The position numbers were made by a program, and so were the translations under genes. A stretch of DNA of 64,000 bases from Vulcanococcus sp. (GTDB lineage Bacteria; Cyanobacteriota; Cyanobacteriia; PCC-6307; Cyanobiaceae): the NCBI GenBank assembly GCA_019264575.1, contig JAHUZV010000025.1, forward strand, positions 224,916-288,915, in the 5' to 3' direction. Positions 34,889-44,267 of this stretch are shown here, piece by piece; within the stretch, counting starts at the first letter, position 1, and each line of letters opens with the position of its first letter. The notes under the pieces were generated by a model that worked only from the letters and a program-made list of their open reading frames with translations, made no database searches and was not told where the DNA came from.

Positions 34889-35617
34889 TCAGCGCATCAC
34901 TTCGATCTGGGTGCCCTCGCTGAGTTTGGCGGGCAAGCTCAGCACGCGGCCCAAGCGCTTCACCGGTGTGCCGCTCATGGCCTGCAGGAAGGGATCCACG
35001 CTGCCTTGATCGCAGTCTTTCGGTGCGGTGCCGCTCACGTATTGCACGGGGATCACCCGGCGCGGATTGAGCTCCCGCACCACGGCCGCGGCTTCTGGGC
35101 CGGTGTACACCTTGGCGCCGCCGCCCACGCCGATGATCAACACATCGGGTTTGCCGAGCAGCACGCGATCTTCAGGGCTGAGGGCAGCAGCGGTGCCGCC
35201 GAGATGGGTAAACTCCAGCCCACCCTGCTTCCAGCGCCACAGGGTGGATTGGCCAAAGCGACGACCGCCAAAGCGATCGTGAGGGGCGGAAATGCCCTCG
35301 ATTTTGAGGCCAGCCACGCGGTAGGAACCCGGGCTAGTGAGCATGCGGCCGCTGGCCACGGGAGCGCCTTCATCCAGCAGGCGGCTGCTGGCGAGGATCA
35401 CATTGGCCCGCACCCGCGGTTCGGCCAGGCCGGCGGCGCAGCCCACAGCCTTGAACGGGTTGAGCAGCACGGAGGCGCCTCCGCCTTGGATCAACAGGGC
35501 ACTGTGGCCGTAGCTGGTGATCGTGACGCCGGTGTTGGCGCTGGCGGCAAGCGGCAGGGCCACGGCTGTGGCAGCCAGGACGCGAAGCGGCAGAGCCACG
35601 GTGCTGCGCAGGGCCAT
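34889..35617 (-). CDS. Exported metallo-beta-lactamase-fold protein (UlaG-like)
   Basis: A 242-residue product with a signal peptide (about 1-27). The mature part has the UlaG-like MBL pattern: ITSYGHSALLIQGGGASVLLNPF, ISAPHDRFGGRRFG, FTHLGGTAA, DVLIIGVGGGAKVYTGPEAAAVVREL and VIPVQYVSG. The canonical HxHxDH metal motif is not present; only HD is seen in APHDRF, so metal binding and catalysis are doubtful. Last gene of a leftward run that begins with prfB. Confidence 0.78.
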   Translation of the reverse strand: MALRSTVALPLRVLAATAVALPLAASANTGVTITSYGHSALLIQGGGASVLLNPFKAVGCAAGLAEPRVRANVILASSRLLDEGAPVASGRMLTSPGSYRVAGLKIEGISAPHDRFGGRRFGQSTLWRWKQGGLEFTHLGGTAAALSPEDRVLLGKPDVLIIGVGGGAKVYTGPEAAAVVRELNPRRVIPVQYVSGTAPKDCDQGSVDPFLQAMSGTPVKRLGRVLSLPAKLSEGTQIEVMR

Positions 35618-35653
35618 GGTGGAGCGGATTGCCCGCGATGGGTGGGCCGAACC

Positions 35654-36250
35654 CTAGCCCGCTGCTGCCTGAGCCAGGAAATTGCTGAGCAGCTGATGGC
35701 CGCTCTGGGTGAGCACGCTTTCGGGATGGAACTGCACCCCTTGCAGGTGCTGATGCTCACGGTGACGCAGACCCATGATCGTGCCGTCTTCAAGCCAGGC
35801 GGTGATCTCGAGGCACTCGGGTAGCGATTCCCGCTCGGCGATCAGGCTGTGATAGCGAGTGGCGGTGAGCGGATTGGGCAGGCCGGCGAACACGCCCTGG
35901 CCCTCATGCAGCACCGGCGAGGTTTTGCCGTGCATCAGCTCCTTGGCGCGCACCACCTTGCCGCCATACACCTGGGCAATCGATTGATGCCCCAGGCACA
36001 CCCCCAGGGTGGGAATCGTGGGGCTGAGTTCCCGCAACACCTCCAGGCACACGCCGGATTGATCGGGATCGCCCGGGCCGGGGGAGATCAGGATCGCGTC
36101 GGGTGCCAGCGCCCGGATCTGCTCCAGGGTGAGGGCATCGTTGCGTTCGACCCGCAGGTCTTCAGTGATTGGGTGATCGGCGGCCAGTTCACCCAGGTAC
36201 TGCACCAGGTTGAAGGTGAAGCTGTCGTAGTTGTCGAGAACGAGAAGCAT
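35654..36250 (-). CDS. trpG: Anthranilate synthase component II (glutamine amidotransferase)
   Basis: Supplies ammonia from glutamine to TrpE, and in many bacteria also to PabB. The 198-residue class I amidotransferase has [22 protein letters not shown], the oxyanion loop ISPGPGDPD, catalytic Cys in [15 protein letters not shown], and the His-Glu pair in [12 protein letters not shown] 36250 is the family start; the open frame upstream is Arg/Gly/Ala-rich shadow sequence. It follows the dgkA-like gene after 23 bases on the same strand. Confidence 0.94.
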   Translation of the reverse strand: MLLVLDNYDSFTFNLVQYLGELAADHPITEDLRVERNDALTLEQIRALAPDAILISPGPGDPDQSGVCLEVLRELSPTIPTLGVCLGHQSIAQVYGGKVVRAKELMHGKTSPVLHEGQGVFAGLPNPLTATRYHSLIAERESLPECLEITAWLEDGTIMGLRHREHQHLQGVQFHPESVLTQSGHQLLSNFLAQAAAG

Positions 36251-36273
36251 CGCCGCGCCTGGCCTGGCCCCAT

Positions 36274-36780
36274 TCAAACGCCCAGGCGCACCAGCAGGGG
36301 AGGCAGCAGCAGCAGCACCGCAATCACCAGCGAGCTGATGGCGGCCACCAGCACGGCGGCGGCAGCGCAGTCTTTCGCAATGCGGGCCAGGGGGTGAAAG
36401 CGGCGACCGATCGCCAGATCCACCACGGCTTCGGTAGCGGTGTTGATCAGCTCGAGCACCAGCACCGCAGCCACGGTGAGCACCAGCACAGCGAGCTGCT
36501 CCAGGGGCAGCTGTAGCCACAGCCCCAGGGCAAACACCACAGCCCCGGTTACGACATGAATGCGGAAGTTGCGCTGGCTGCGGAAGCTGTAAATCAGCCC
36601 TTGGGCGGCGTAGCGGAAGCTGGAAGGAAGATCGCCGGCCACGGTCCAGGCGCCGAGGCGCCGCACCTTCGCCGGTGGTTCAACGCTGTTGGGCACATCC
36701 AGGTTGGTGGGTAGGCCATCGCGGTTGAGATCGCGGAGCATGGGCCTCGCTTCCCGGCTGGGTTCCTGGGGAACAAGCAT
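36274..36780 (-). CDS. dgkA: Diacylglycerol/undecaprenol kinase family membrane protein
   Basis: A 168-residue protein with three membrane helices in the C-terminal two-thirds, in the prokaryotic DgkA family. Visible: [22 protein letters not shown] (about 54-75), then [20 protein letters not shown] with the catalytic and metal-binding Glu residues, and [16 protein letters not shown]. An N-terminal tail of about 45 residues is extra; starts at M1 or M14 are both possible. Gram-positive and cyanobacterial members phosphorylate undecaprenol or diacylglycerol. It follows ybeY on the leftward unit. Confidence 0.88.
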   Translation of the reverse strand: MLVPQEPSREARPMLRDLNRDGLPTNLDVPNSVEPPAKVRRLGAWTVAGDLPSSFRYAAQGLIYSFRSQRNFRIHVVTGAVVFALGLWLQLPLEQLAVLVLTVAAVLVLELINTATEAVVDLAIGRRFHPLARIAKDCAAAAVLVAAISSLVIAVLLLLPPLLVRLGV

Positions 36781-36816
36781 GCGCCAAGGCCCCCGCCGGC
36801 TGTATCCGGGCGCACC

Positions 36817-37383
36817 CTACCGCTGGTTGGTGCCGGCGAGAAGCTCTTCCTGCTTGCGCAACATGGCCGCCAGGCTGGCGTCGTCGGGGTGATCCCAACC
36901 CAGCAGGTGCAGCAGGCCGTGGGTTGCCAGAAACAGCAGCTCCTCCGGCAGGGAGTGCCCGTGGTCCGGGGCTTGACGGGCGGCGGTTTCCAGCGAAATC
37001 ACAATGTCGCCGAGCTCGAGGGCGTCCTCCTCCCCATCGGGCATGGGGATCGGTGGGGCGTCGTCGAGGCCGTCGTCTTGGGCGGCGAAGGCCAGCACAT
37101 CAGTGGGGCCGCTCTTGCCGCGCCAATCGCTGTTCAGTTCGGCGATTTCGCTGTCGCCCACCAGGCTCAGCCCCAGGCTGAAGGCCGGCGCCTGCAGCTC
37201 AGCCGGCAGCTCCGGCGCCATGGCGCTCAGCCACTGGTTGATGCGCTGGTGCCAGAGCTCGGCACCGGCGATCGGGTCGGCCAGATCACCGGCGGCGGCC
37301 AGAAGCTCGCCCGCTAGGCCGTCATCGGCTTCGAACGCCAGATCCAGGTCGGGCAGTTCGTGGCTGGCCTTAGACGAGGTCAT
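36817..37383 (-). CDS. ybeY: Endoribonuclease YbeY
   Basis: Single-strand endoribonuclease for 16S rRNA 3' maturation and ribosome quality control. The 188-residue protein has the zinc motif LFLATHGLLHLLGWDHPDD (H-x3-H-x5-H) and the upstream SLVGDSEIAELNSDWRGKSGPTDVLAF that is family-typical. An acidic insert (about 105-122) is longer than in E. coli YbeY. It lies three bases after the DUF3285 gene. Confidence 0.94.
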   Translation of the reverse strand: MTSSKASHELPDLDLAFEADDGLAGELLAAAGDLADPIAGAELWHQRINQWLSAMAPELPAELQAPAFSLGLSLVGDSEIAELNSDWRGKSGPTDVLAFAAQDDGLDDAPPIPMPDGEEDALELGDIVISLETAARQAPDHGHSLPEELLFLATHGLLHLLGWDHPDDASLAAMLRKQEELLAGTNQR

Positions 37384-37386
37384 GGT

Positions 37387-37593
37387 TCAGCTGCCGGGGA
37401 GCTGCGGGCGGCCCAGGTAGGCCACCAGCACGATGAAACCCAAGAAGCCCAGAGCCGTCAGTCCGAAGTGGAACAAGCTGAGCTTGCCTTTGCGCACCAT
37501 GTTGCGCATCGCCAGCTTGGTGAAGCTGGGGTTTTCGCCCGCGGCACCGGCGGACGGCTGCGCTGAGCTTCTCTCGCTGGTGGGATCAGTCAT
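37387..37593 (-). CDS. Small membrane protein, DUF3285-like
   Basis: A 68-residue cyanobacterial protein: a polar N-terminus, [38 protein letters not shown] with one membrane helix (about 42-62), and a short tail. I recall this as DUF3285, found between prfB and ybeY in related genomes. Function unknown. Its ATG overlaps the prfB stop by eight bases and ybeY follows after three, so it is embedded in the operon. Confidence 0.85.
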   Translation of the reverse strand: MTDPTSERSSAQPSAGAAGENPSFTKLAMRNMVRKGKLSLFHFGLTALGFLGFIVLVAYLGRPQLPGS

Positions 37594-38714
37594 CGCTGCC
37601 GCCTCCGGCTACTTCCACGCCGGCATGCAGCAGGCTCTGGATGAAGGGATCGAGGTCGCCGTCCATCACGCCCTGCACATCGGTGGTTTCGTGCTGGGTG
37701 CGTAGGTCTTTCACCATCTGGTACGGGTGAAACACGTAGTTGCGGATTTGGTTGCCCCAAGCCGCTTCCACGATGTCGCCGCGGATGTCGGCGATCTCGG
37801 CGGCCCGTTGCTCCTGGGCGATGACCAGCAGCTTGGCCATCAGCAGCGCCATGGCCTTCTCCTTGTTCTGGAGCTGGGAGCGCTCCTGGGTGCAGCGCAC
37901 GAACAGGCCGGTGGGGATGTGCAGGATGCGCACGGCCGTTTCCACCTTGTTCACGTTCTGGCCGCCGGCGCCACCGGAGCGTGAGGTGGTGATTTCGAGG
38001 TCTTTGTCTGGGATGTCGAGTTTCACCTCCTCCTCGATCTTGGGCATCACCTCCACGCCGGCGAAGCTGGTCTGGCGCTTGTCGTTGGCGTTGAAGGGGG
38101 AGATGCGCACCAGGCGGTGGGTGCCCTTCTCGTTGCGCAGGTAGCCGTAGGCGTAGCGGCCTTCGATCTCGATCGTGCAGCTCTTGATGCCCGCTTCTTC
38201 ACCCTCGCTGAGCTCGTCCACGGTCACCTTCATGCCGTGGTCTTCCGCCCAGCGGGTGTACATGCGCATCAGCATCAGCGCCCAGTCCTGGGCGTCGGTG
38301 CCGCCGGCGCCGGCGTTGATGCTGATCACGGCGCCTTCCTTGTCGTAGGGGCCGCTGAGCAGGCGCTCCAGCTCCCAGCGATCCAGATCGGCCCGCAGCT
38401 TCTGCAGCGCCTCATTGGATTCGGCGAGCAGTTCTTCATCCGGCTCGAGGCCGTAGATCTCAACGGTGGCCTCGGCATCGGCCACGGCCGCCTGCCACTG
38501 GCTGAGCTGCTCGAGCTGGGCCTTTACCTCATCGAGCTGACGCATCTTGGCCTGTGCCTGCTTCTGGTCGTCCCAGAAGTCGGGCTGGGAGGCGAGCTGC
38601 TCGAGGTCCTGCTGGCGTGCTTTCAGTGCAGGAACGTCAAAGACAGTCCTGGGCATTGCCCAGGCGGTCAGTGAGCTCGGAGAGGTCGCGTTTGAAGTCG
38701 GTGAGATCGAGCAC
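37586..38714 (-). CDS. prfB: Peptide chain release factor 2 (programmed +1 frameshift)
   Basis: RF2 terminates translation at UGA and UAA. The main frame encodes the four domains, with the peptidyl-hydrolysis loop [19 protein letters not shown] (GGQ) and a codon-recognition loop in the [20 protein letters not shown] region. The first 25 codons are in another frame: from GTG 38714 they read [22 protein letters not shown]... then CTT TGA C (38642-38636), the classic RF2 autoregulatory shift site. After the shift the protein continues [15 protein letters not shown]. Total about 375 residues. No ATG is available; GTG 38714 is the best start. First gene of the leftward operon. Confidence 0.94.
38636..38642 (-). 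other. Programmed +1 frameshift site of prfB
   Basis: CTTTGAC on the minus strand: the CTT Leu codon slips at the in-frame TGA onto TTG/GAC. An AGG at 38650-38648 lies just upstream, in the place of the stimulatory Shine-Dalgarno-like element. RF2 reads TGA, so low RF2 increases shifting. Confidence 0.9.
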
Positions 38715-38807
38715 CGGCGGCTGTTGAACGTTGGGTCGACCGTACTGAATGACGGGCGTTCAGGCGGATTGCCGCTTCTAGGATCCAGTTCACCGGAGCA
38801 CGCCCTG

Positions 38808-39071
38808 ATGGCGAACGTTGAGATCTACACCTGGCGCGCCTGTCCGTTCTGCATCCGGGCCAAGGCGCTGCTGGATCGCAAGGGCGTGGCCTACACCGAA
38901 TACGCGATCGATGGCGATGAGGCCGCTCGCACGGTGATGGCCTCCAAGAGCGGCGGCCGCCGCAGCGTTCCGCAGACCTTCATCAACGGCCAGCACGTGG
39001 GAGGCTGCGATGACTTGCATGCGCTGGAGCGCAGCGGTCAGCTGGATGTGCTGCTCGGAGCTGCGGCTTGA
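38808..39071 (+). CDS. grxC: Glutaredoxin (GrxC type)
   Basis: An 87-residue dithiol glutaredoxin: [19 protein letters not shown] with the CPFC active site, [21 protein letters not shown] (cis-Pro TVP-type loop and GG-x-D glutathione contacts). Start ATG 38808; the frame is open upstream into the prfB antisense. It is directly coupled to glutathione synthetase: the TGA overlaps the gshB TTG start by three bases, so enzyme and its cosubstrate's biosynthesis are co-produced. Confidence 0.94.
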   Translation: MANVEIYTWRACPFCIRAKALLDRKGVAYTEYAIDGDEAARTVMASKSGGRRSVPQTFINGQHVGGCDDLHALERSGQLDVLLGAAA

Positions 39072-40063
39072 GCCTGATCGAGAGCGGCCTTGAGGCCCAG
39101 CTGTTCGTGATCGATCCGATTGCGCAGCTGCGCCCCACCAAAGATTCGAGCGTGGCCCTGATGCAGGCCGCCCAGCGGGCTGGCCAGCAGGTGTGGGTGT
39201 GCACCCCGGCGCAGCTGGCGGTGCGCGGTTCTGATCCAGCCCACGAGCCGATGGTGCTCGCCCAGCCGATCCGCTTGGCGGAGATTCGGCCCACGGCCGA
39301 TGGCTGGGATCTCCCCGATCCCTGGTTTGAAGCAGAGGAGCCCCGCTGGCTGCCGCTCTCCGCCTTCCCCCGGGTGTGGATGCGCAAAGACCCGCCGGTG
39401 GATGAGGCCTACCTCTATTCCACGCACCTGCTTGAGCTGGCCGAGCGGCAGGGCGTGAAGGTGCTTAACCGTCCTGCCTCGCTGCGGGCCTGGAACGAAA
39501 AGCTCGGTGCGCTGCGCTGGAGCCACTTGATGGCTCCAAGCCTGGTGGGCAGCAACATCGAGCAGCTGGCTGCCTTCGCCGCCGATCACGGCGATGTGGT
39601 GCTCAAGCCCCTCGGCGGCCGGGCTGGTCAGGGTGTGGTGCGCAGCCACGCCGGTGCGCCTGGCTTCAAGGCGCTGCTGGAGCTGGTGACCAACCAGCAG
39701 ACGCTGCCGGTGATGGTGCAAGCCTTCCTGCCGGCCGTGACCGCCGGCGACAAGCGCATCCTGCTGGTGAACGGTGAGCCCCTCGGCGCGGTGAACCGCA
39801 AGCCTGCCCCCGGGGAATTCCGCAGCAACCTGGCCGTGGGAGGTGCACCGGAAGCCACCGAGCTCACCGATCAGGAACGGCGCATCTGCGCGGAGCTGGC
39901 ACCCGCTCTCCAGGCCGAGGGCCTGTTCTTTGTGGGCATCGATGTGATCGATGGCCGCCTCAGCGAGATCAATGTGACCAGCCCCACCGGCGTGCGCGAG
40001 GTGGAGCGCCTCGGCGGCATCGCCCTGGCGGATCAAACGATGGAGCGATTGCTCAGCTGCTGA
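39068..40063 (+). CDS. gshB: Glutathione synthetase
   Basis: ATP-grasp ligase joining gamma-glutamylcysteine and glycine. The 331-residue product has [45 protein letters not shown], the ATP-grasp part [18 protein letters not shown], then [20 protein letters not shown] and [21 protein letters not shown]. The TTG at 39068 is the only reasonable start and overlaps grxC. Its 3' end overlaps the convergent K+ channel gene by 11 bases. Confidence 0.95.
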   Translation: MSLIESGLEAQLFVIDPIAQLRPTKDSSVALMQAAQRAGQQVWVCTPAQLAVRGSDPAHEPMVLAQPIRLAEIRPTADGWDLPDPWFEAEEPRWLPLSAFPRVWMRKDPPVDEAYLYSTHLLELAERQGVKVLNRPASLRAWNEKLGALRWSHLMAPSLVGSNIEQLAAFAADHGDVVLKPLGGRAGQGVVRSHAGAPGFKALLELVTNQQTLPVMVQAFLPAVTAGDKRILLVNGEPLGAVNRKPAPGEFRSNLAVGGAPEATELTDQERRICAELAPALQAEGLFFVGIDVIDGRLSEINVTSPTGVREVERLGGIALADQTMERLLSC

Positions 40064-40886
40064 GCGTCTTCCCGCAATGGGGGCAGCTGTCGCTGCTGGA
40101 TTGGCGCTGTTCCCGCTGGGCCTCCTGCAGGCTGGCGGAGACGATGCCCGTGGGCACCGCAATGATGCTGTAGCCCAGCAGCATCACCAGCGAGGCCACG
40201 AAGCGCCCGAGCGTGGTGACGGGTGCCACATCGCCGTAGCCCACGGTGGTGATCGTGACGATCGCCCAGTAGATCCCCACCGGGATGCTGGTGAAACCGC
40301 TGCGTTCGCCTTCGATCACGTACATCAGCGTGCCGATCAGCACCACCAGGGCCACGATCGTGAGCAGAAACACGCTGATCTTGCGGCGGCTGGCCACCAG
40401 GGCCTGGCGCAGCAGCTGCGCCTCATCGAGATAGGAGCCCAGCCTCAGGATTCGGAACACCCGCAGCAGCCGCAGCACCCGCACGATCAGGAGCGACTGC
40501 CCAGCCGGAATGCCCAGGGTGAGCAGCGGCGGCAGGCTCGACACCAGATCCACCAGACCGAAAAAGCTGCGCGCATAGGGCCAGGGCCGTTTGCTGCAGA
40601 GCAGCCGCAGCAGATATTCGAGGCTGAACAGGCTGGAGAACAGCAGCTCCAGCGGTTCAAACAAGGAGCGGTACTGGCCGCGCAGGCGCGGATCGCTCTC
40701 CAGCGCCACCAGCAGCACGCTGAGCGCGATGGCGATCAGCAGGGCCAGATCAAAGCGTTTGCCCGCTGGTGTGTCGGCTTCAAAAATGATGCGCTCCAGC
40801 CTGGGGCGGCCCACCCAGCGCCGAATCGCCAGGGCCAGCAGCAGCAGAGCGGCCAGCAGCCCGAGGCCGGTGCTGAAGGCGTTCAC
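40053..40886 (-). CDS. Voltage-gated potassium channel subunit
   Basis: A 277-residue six-helix channel subunit. An S4-like segment with regularly spaced Arg ([16 protein letters not shown], about 136-151), then S5, the pore helix and the K+ filter TTVGYGD (about 212-218), then S6. A short cytoplasmic tail ends in [10 protein letters not shown], a zinc-ribbon-like CPHCGK. Tetramer in the plasma membrane. Its start overlaps the menF stop by four bases, and the 3' end overlaps gshB by 11 bases. Confidence 0.9.
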   Translation of the reverse strand: MNAFSTGLGLLAALLLLALAIRRWVGRPRLERIIFEADTPAGKRFDLALLIAIALSVLLVALESDPRLRGQYRSLFEPLELLFSSLFSLEYLLRLLCSKRPWPYARSFFGLVDLVSSLPPLLTLGIPAGQSLLIVRVLRLLRVFRILRLGSYLDEAQLLRQALVASRRKISVFLLTIVALVVLIGTLMYVIEGERSGFTSIPVGIYWAIVTITTVGYGDVAPVTTLGRFVASLVMLLGYSIIAVPTGIVSASLQEAQREQRQSSSDSCPHCGKTLSS

Positions 40887-42280
40887 GGAGTGGCGTTCAG
40901 GCGGGGGAGGTCGAGCTGTTGCTGCAGCACCCCCAGCTTCAGGGCTACTTCCGCCAGTTCCCGCTCCACCGCTGATCCAGGCACCAGGCCGGCGCCAGCG
41001 GTGAGTTCGAGGCGCTGGCCCTGGAGGCTGCCGCTGCGGATCGCCACCCGCAGCTCGGTGTCGCCTTCGCTGTCGATCCAGCCGATCGGGGCGGCGTAAT
41101 AACCCCGCTCAAACGGTTCGAGGCTGCGCAGGGCGGCCATGGCCTCACGCCGCGGCAGCCCGGCCACTGCTGGCGTTGGGTGCAAGGCAGCGGCCACTGC
41201 TAGCGGCTGTTGGTCGCCCAGGGCCGCGGTGATGGGTGTGTGGAGGTGCACCAGTTGGCCGTGGCGGGCGAGGCGCGGGTGGCGGGGCCGGCGCGGTGTC
41301 AGCCCGTTGCGGTGGAGCACCTCGGTGATCGCTTCCACCACCAGCTCGTGCTCGCGCCGGTCCTTGTCGGAGTTCAGGAGCTGGCCGGCATTCGGCCCCA
41401 CCGGTGCGGTGCCGGCGAGCGCGTCGCTGCGGAGTTGCCCCTGGCGCACGGTGAGCAGGCGTTCCGGGGAGGCTCCAAGCAAGGCGGGGCCATCCGCCTG
41501 TTGCCAGAGGAAGCGGCAGCTCCCTGGCTGGCGCTGACGCAGTTGGGCCAGCAGGTGCAGCGGATCCAGCGGTTGGGCCAGCTGCAGTTGCTGGCGCACG
41601 GCGAGCACCAGCTTGCGCAGCTCACCGGCTTCCACCAGCTCCAAGCCCCGTTCCACCACAGAGCGGTAGCCCTCCTGCCAGGCGGAGCCGCTGAGCACGG
41701 CAGGGCCTGCAGTCTCCCCAGCGGTGGCGCAGGGATCGGCAGGCAACTGGGTCAGGCGCTCGGCTTGCTCCCACAGCTCCTCGGCCAGGGAGCGGGCGCT
41801 CACCTCGCCGCCGAGGGTGCGTTGCAGCCGCAGCCAGCAGTGGCGCCCCTGGCGGCTCAGCTGCCAGCGGGGCAGCACGGCCTGCACCCCCGGCACGCCC
41901 TCGCCCTCTTGCAGCGGGCTCTCAAAGAAGGAAAAGGCCAGCAACACCCGCGGCCGCGCCAGCGGCGGGCAGCTCTGGGGTGCGGCCAGGCGGCCCAGGC
42001 TCACGGCACTGAACCGCTGAGCCAGTTCAAACCGGCGCGGGCCGCTCAGCTCGAGGCTGTTGCAGCGGCCGCTGGCGGCCAGGCAGAGCCCGGGAGCGCT
42101 GTCCCACAGGAACCGAAACCGTTCGCCCTGCTCCAGTTGGCTCAGCAGCGCCATCGGGTCGCGGCCGGTGAGCGGCAGCGCAAGGCTGAGCACGCCTTCC
42201 CCATCCAGTTGGCGCGCGCCATCGGCCGCTGCCGCCAGCAGATCGCTGAAGCTGGTTGTGACGCGGGATGGAGCCTGCAC
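40883..42280 (-). CDS. menF: Isochorismate synthase (MenF)
   Basis: First committed step of phylloquinone synthesis, chorismate to isochorismate. The C-terminal chorismate-binding domain is clear: LRKLVLAVRQQL, GSCRFLWQQADGPALLGASPERLL, RSDALAGTAPVG, KDRREHELVVEAI, VHLHTPITAAL, LHPTPAVAGLPRREAM and AAPIGWIDSEGDTELRVAIRSG, with the family's catalytic Glu/Lys. About 465 residues from GTG 42280; TTG 42307 is an alternative. It diverges from menA across about 65 bases, so a shared divergent promoter is likely. Confidence 0.92.
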   Translation of the reverse strand: MQAPSRVTTSFSDLLAAAADGARQLDGEGVLSLALPLTGRDPMALLSQLEQGERFRFLWDSAPGLCLAASGRCNSLELSGPRRFELAQRFSAVSLGRLAAPQSCPPLARPRVLLAFSFFESPLQEGEGVPGVQAVLPRWQLSRQGRHCWLRLQRTLGGEVSARSLAEELWEQAERLTQLPADPCATAGETAGPAVLSGSAWQEGYRSVVERGLELVEAGELRKLVLAVRQQLQLAQPLDPLHLLAQLRQRQPGSCRFLWQQADGPALLGASPERLLTVRQGQLRSDALAGTAPVGPNAGQLLNSDKDRREHELVVEAITEVLHRNGLTPRRPRHPRLARHGQLVHLHTPITAALGDQQPLAVAAALHPTPAVAGLPRREAMAALRSLEPFERGYYAAPIGWIDSEGDTELRVAIRSGSLQGQRLELTAGAGLVPGSAVERELAEVALKLGVLQQQLDLPRLNATP

Positions 42281-42345
42281 CCTGGGCGGGCTGAAGCGGC
42301 TGCTCAAATGTATGGGCCTTCCTGCGCCGCCAGTTGCCCTCGCCC

Positions 42346-43293
42346 GTGTCCGAGCCACAGGTCGTCGCAAGCCTTCATGCCGATCCGGCCCAGCGGCGGC
42401 GGCTGTGGAAAGCGGCGATCAAGTGGCCTATGTACTCGGTGGCCGTGATGCCGGTGCTGCTGGCCGCTGGATGGCGCGCCGGGGAAGGTTTGGCGGTGCG
42501 GCTGGATCAGCTGCTGCTGTTTCTACTGGCTGCGGTGCTGCTGTTGGCCTGGGAAAACCTGGCCAACGATGTGTTCGATGCCGACACCGGCATCGACACC
42601 CACGGCAAGCCCCATTCGGTGGTGAACCTCACCGGCCGGCGCGATCGGGTGTCGTTACTGGCCAATGGAGCCCTGCTGGTGGGGTTGCTGCTGATGGCGT
42701 TGGTAGCGCTGCGCAGCAGCCCAGCGGTTCTGGCGCTGGTGCTGGCCTGCTGCGGCATTGGTTACGCCTACCAGGGGCCGCCCTTGCGCCTTGGGTATCG
42801 GGGCCTTGGTGAACCCCTCTGCTGGATCGCCTTCGGGCCCTTGGCCACAGCCGCCGCCCTGCTGGCCCTGGCGCCGGCGGGCGAGGGGGCTGTGCCCTGG
42901 CGGGCGGCGCTGGAGCTGGGCAGCGGCCCGGCTCTGGCTACCACGCTGGTGCTGTTCTGCTCCCATTTCCACCAGGTGGAGGAGGACGCGGCCCATGGCA
43001 AGCGTTCGCCCGTCGTGCGGCTGGGAACGGGCCCTGCGGCTGGGTTGATTCCTTGGTTTGTGGCGGCGACTTTGGCCTTGGAGTGGGCGCCGGTGCTGGT
43101 GGGGCAATGGCCGCTCACGGCCCTGCTTGGGGGAATCGGGCTGCCACCCGCCCAGGCCCTGATCCGTCTGCTGCGTCAGCACCACCGTGAGCCGCAGCGG
43201 ATCGTGGGCAGCAAGTTTCTGGCCCTGCGCTTTCAGGCGCTGAATGGTTTGGGCCTCGCGGCAGGGCTGGCTCTGGGCCGTTGGTTGGGATGA
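42346..43293 (+). CDS. menA: 1,4-dihydroxy-2-naphthoate phytyltransferase (MenA)
   Basis: UbiA-family membrane prenyltransferase that attaches the phytyl chain to DHNA for phylloquinone of photosystem I. About nine membrane helices in 315 residues. First Asp-rich motif NLANDVFDADTGID (about 68-81), second motif HFHQVEEDAAHGKRSPVV. GTG 42346 is chosen as start; TTG 42334 adds four codons. The stop overlaps the menC ATG by four bases (ATGA), and menE is likewise coupled, so menA-menC-menE is one operon. Confidence 0.93.
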   Translation: MSEPQVVASLHADPAQRRRLWKAAIKWPMYSVAVMPVLLAAGWRAGEGLAVRLDQLLLFLLAAVLLLAWENLANDVFDADTGIDTHGKPHSVVNLTGRRDRVSLLANGALLVGLLLMALVALRSSPAVLALVLACCGIGYAYQGPPLRLGYRGLGEPLCWIAFGPLATAAALLALAPAGEGAVPWRAALELGSGPALATTLVLFCSHFHQVEEDAAHGKRSPVVRLGTGPAAGLIPWFVAATLALEWAPVLVGQWPLTALLGGIGLPPAQALIRLLRQHHREPQRIVGSKFLALRFQALNGLGLAAGLALGRWLG

Positions 43294-44267
43294 GTGAAGC
43301 GGGCCCGCTGCAGCTGAGCTGGCGGCCCTATCGCTTTGAGTTGCCGCGCCGCTTAATCACCAGCCGCGGCGCGTTGGTGGAGCGTTCTGGCTGGTTGCTG
43401 CGGCTAACAGCAGCCGACGGGGCCTGTGGCTGGGGTGAGGCGGCCGCGCCGCTGTTGATGCCCGCCTCGCAAGAACTGGCCTCGGCGGTTGAGGCGCTGC
43501 CGCCAGCGTTGGAGCGCGAGGAGCTGGAACGGCAGATGGGGCAGCTGCCGGCAGCGCTGGCTTGCGCGGTGGGGATGGCCCTGGCGGAGCTGGATGGCGC
43601 AGGTGGGAGCTGGCAGCTTTCACCGCTTTCGGCCTGGCTGCTGCCAGCCGGTGAGGCGGCTCTGACGGAATTGGAGCGTGTGCTTGCCAGCGCAGCGGGA
43701 TCGGCCGGATCGTCCATCACCGTTAAGTGGAAGGTGGCAGCCCTGCCGGATGCCGAGGAGCGCGCTGTGCTGGAGGCGCTGCTGCAGCGGTTGCCCGCAT
43801 CAGCCCGGTTGCGGCTGGATGCCAATGGCGGCTGGGATGTGGCCACGGCTCACCGCTGGGCGGATCGCCTGGTGGATGAACCGCGGCTGCAGTGGCTGGA
43901 GCAGCCCTTGGCGCCCCTCGAGCTCGCTGAGCTGGAGCGCTTGGGGGCTCGGCTGCCGGTGGCGCTGGATGAATCGCTGCCCCATCTGCAGCCGCAGCAG
44001 CGCGATGCCTGGCCCGGCTGGTTGGTGCGCCGGCCGCTGCAGGAGGGCGATCCACGGCCGCTGCTCCAGCAGTTGCAGGCCGGCCTGCCGCGCCAGATGA
44101 TCAGCACGGCGTTTGAAACCGGCATCGGCCAGCGTTTCGTGGAGCACCTGGCGGCGCTGCAGGCGCAAGGCCCCACGCCGGCCGCACCGGGCTTGGCGCC
44201 TGGATGGCAGCCCGAAGGCCCGCTGTTCGCGCTGGATCCTGCGCGAGTGTGGGAGGCCGCGGCGTGA
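43290..44267 (+). CDS. menC: o-Succinylbenzoate synthase (MenC)
   Basis: Enolase-superfamily dehydratase making o-succinylbenzoate. The 325-residue product has the KxK motif SITVKWKVA (K146, K148), metal ligands D177 (RLRLDANGGW), E204 (LEQPL) and D227 (VALDESL). The second catalytic Lys, in the motif VxKP of E. coli MenC, is replaced: the text reads GWLVRRPLQEGD, with Arg248 before the Pro. FETGIGQRF near the end is also typical. ATG 43290 overlaps menA, and menE GTG overlaps the stop. Family assignment is strong because of the operon; activity needs the note on R248. Confidence 0.9.
   Translation: MSEAGPLQLSWRPYRFELPRRLITSRGALVERSGWLLRLTAADGACGWGEAAAPLLMPASQELASAVEALPPALEREELERQMGQLPAALACAVGMALAELDGAGGSWQLSPLSAWLLPAGEAALTELERVLASAAGSAGSSITVKWKVAALPDAEERAVLEALLQRLPASARLRLDANGGWDVATAHRWADRLVDEPRLQWLEQPLAPLELAELERLGARLPVALDESLPHLQPQQRDAWPGWLVRRPLQEGDPRPLLQQLQAGLPRQMISTAFETGIGQRFVEHLAALQAQGPTPAAPGLAPGWQPEGPLFALDPARVWEAAA

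Noticed and set aside
35654-36520. An 86-residue N-terminal extension of trpG
   Set aside because: Gly/Arg/Ala-rich shadow sequence overlapping the dgkA-like gene; [11 protein letters not shown] is the family start.
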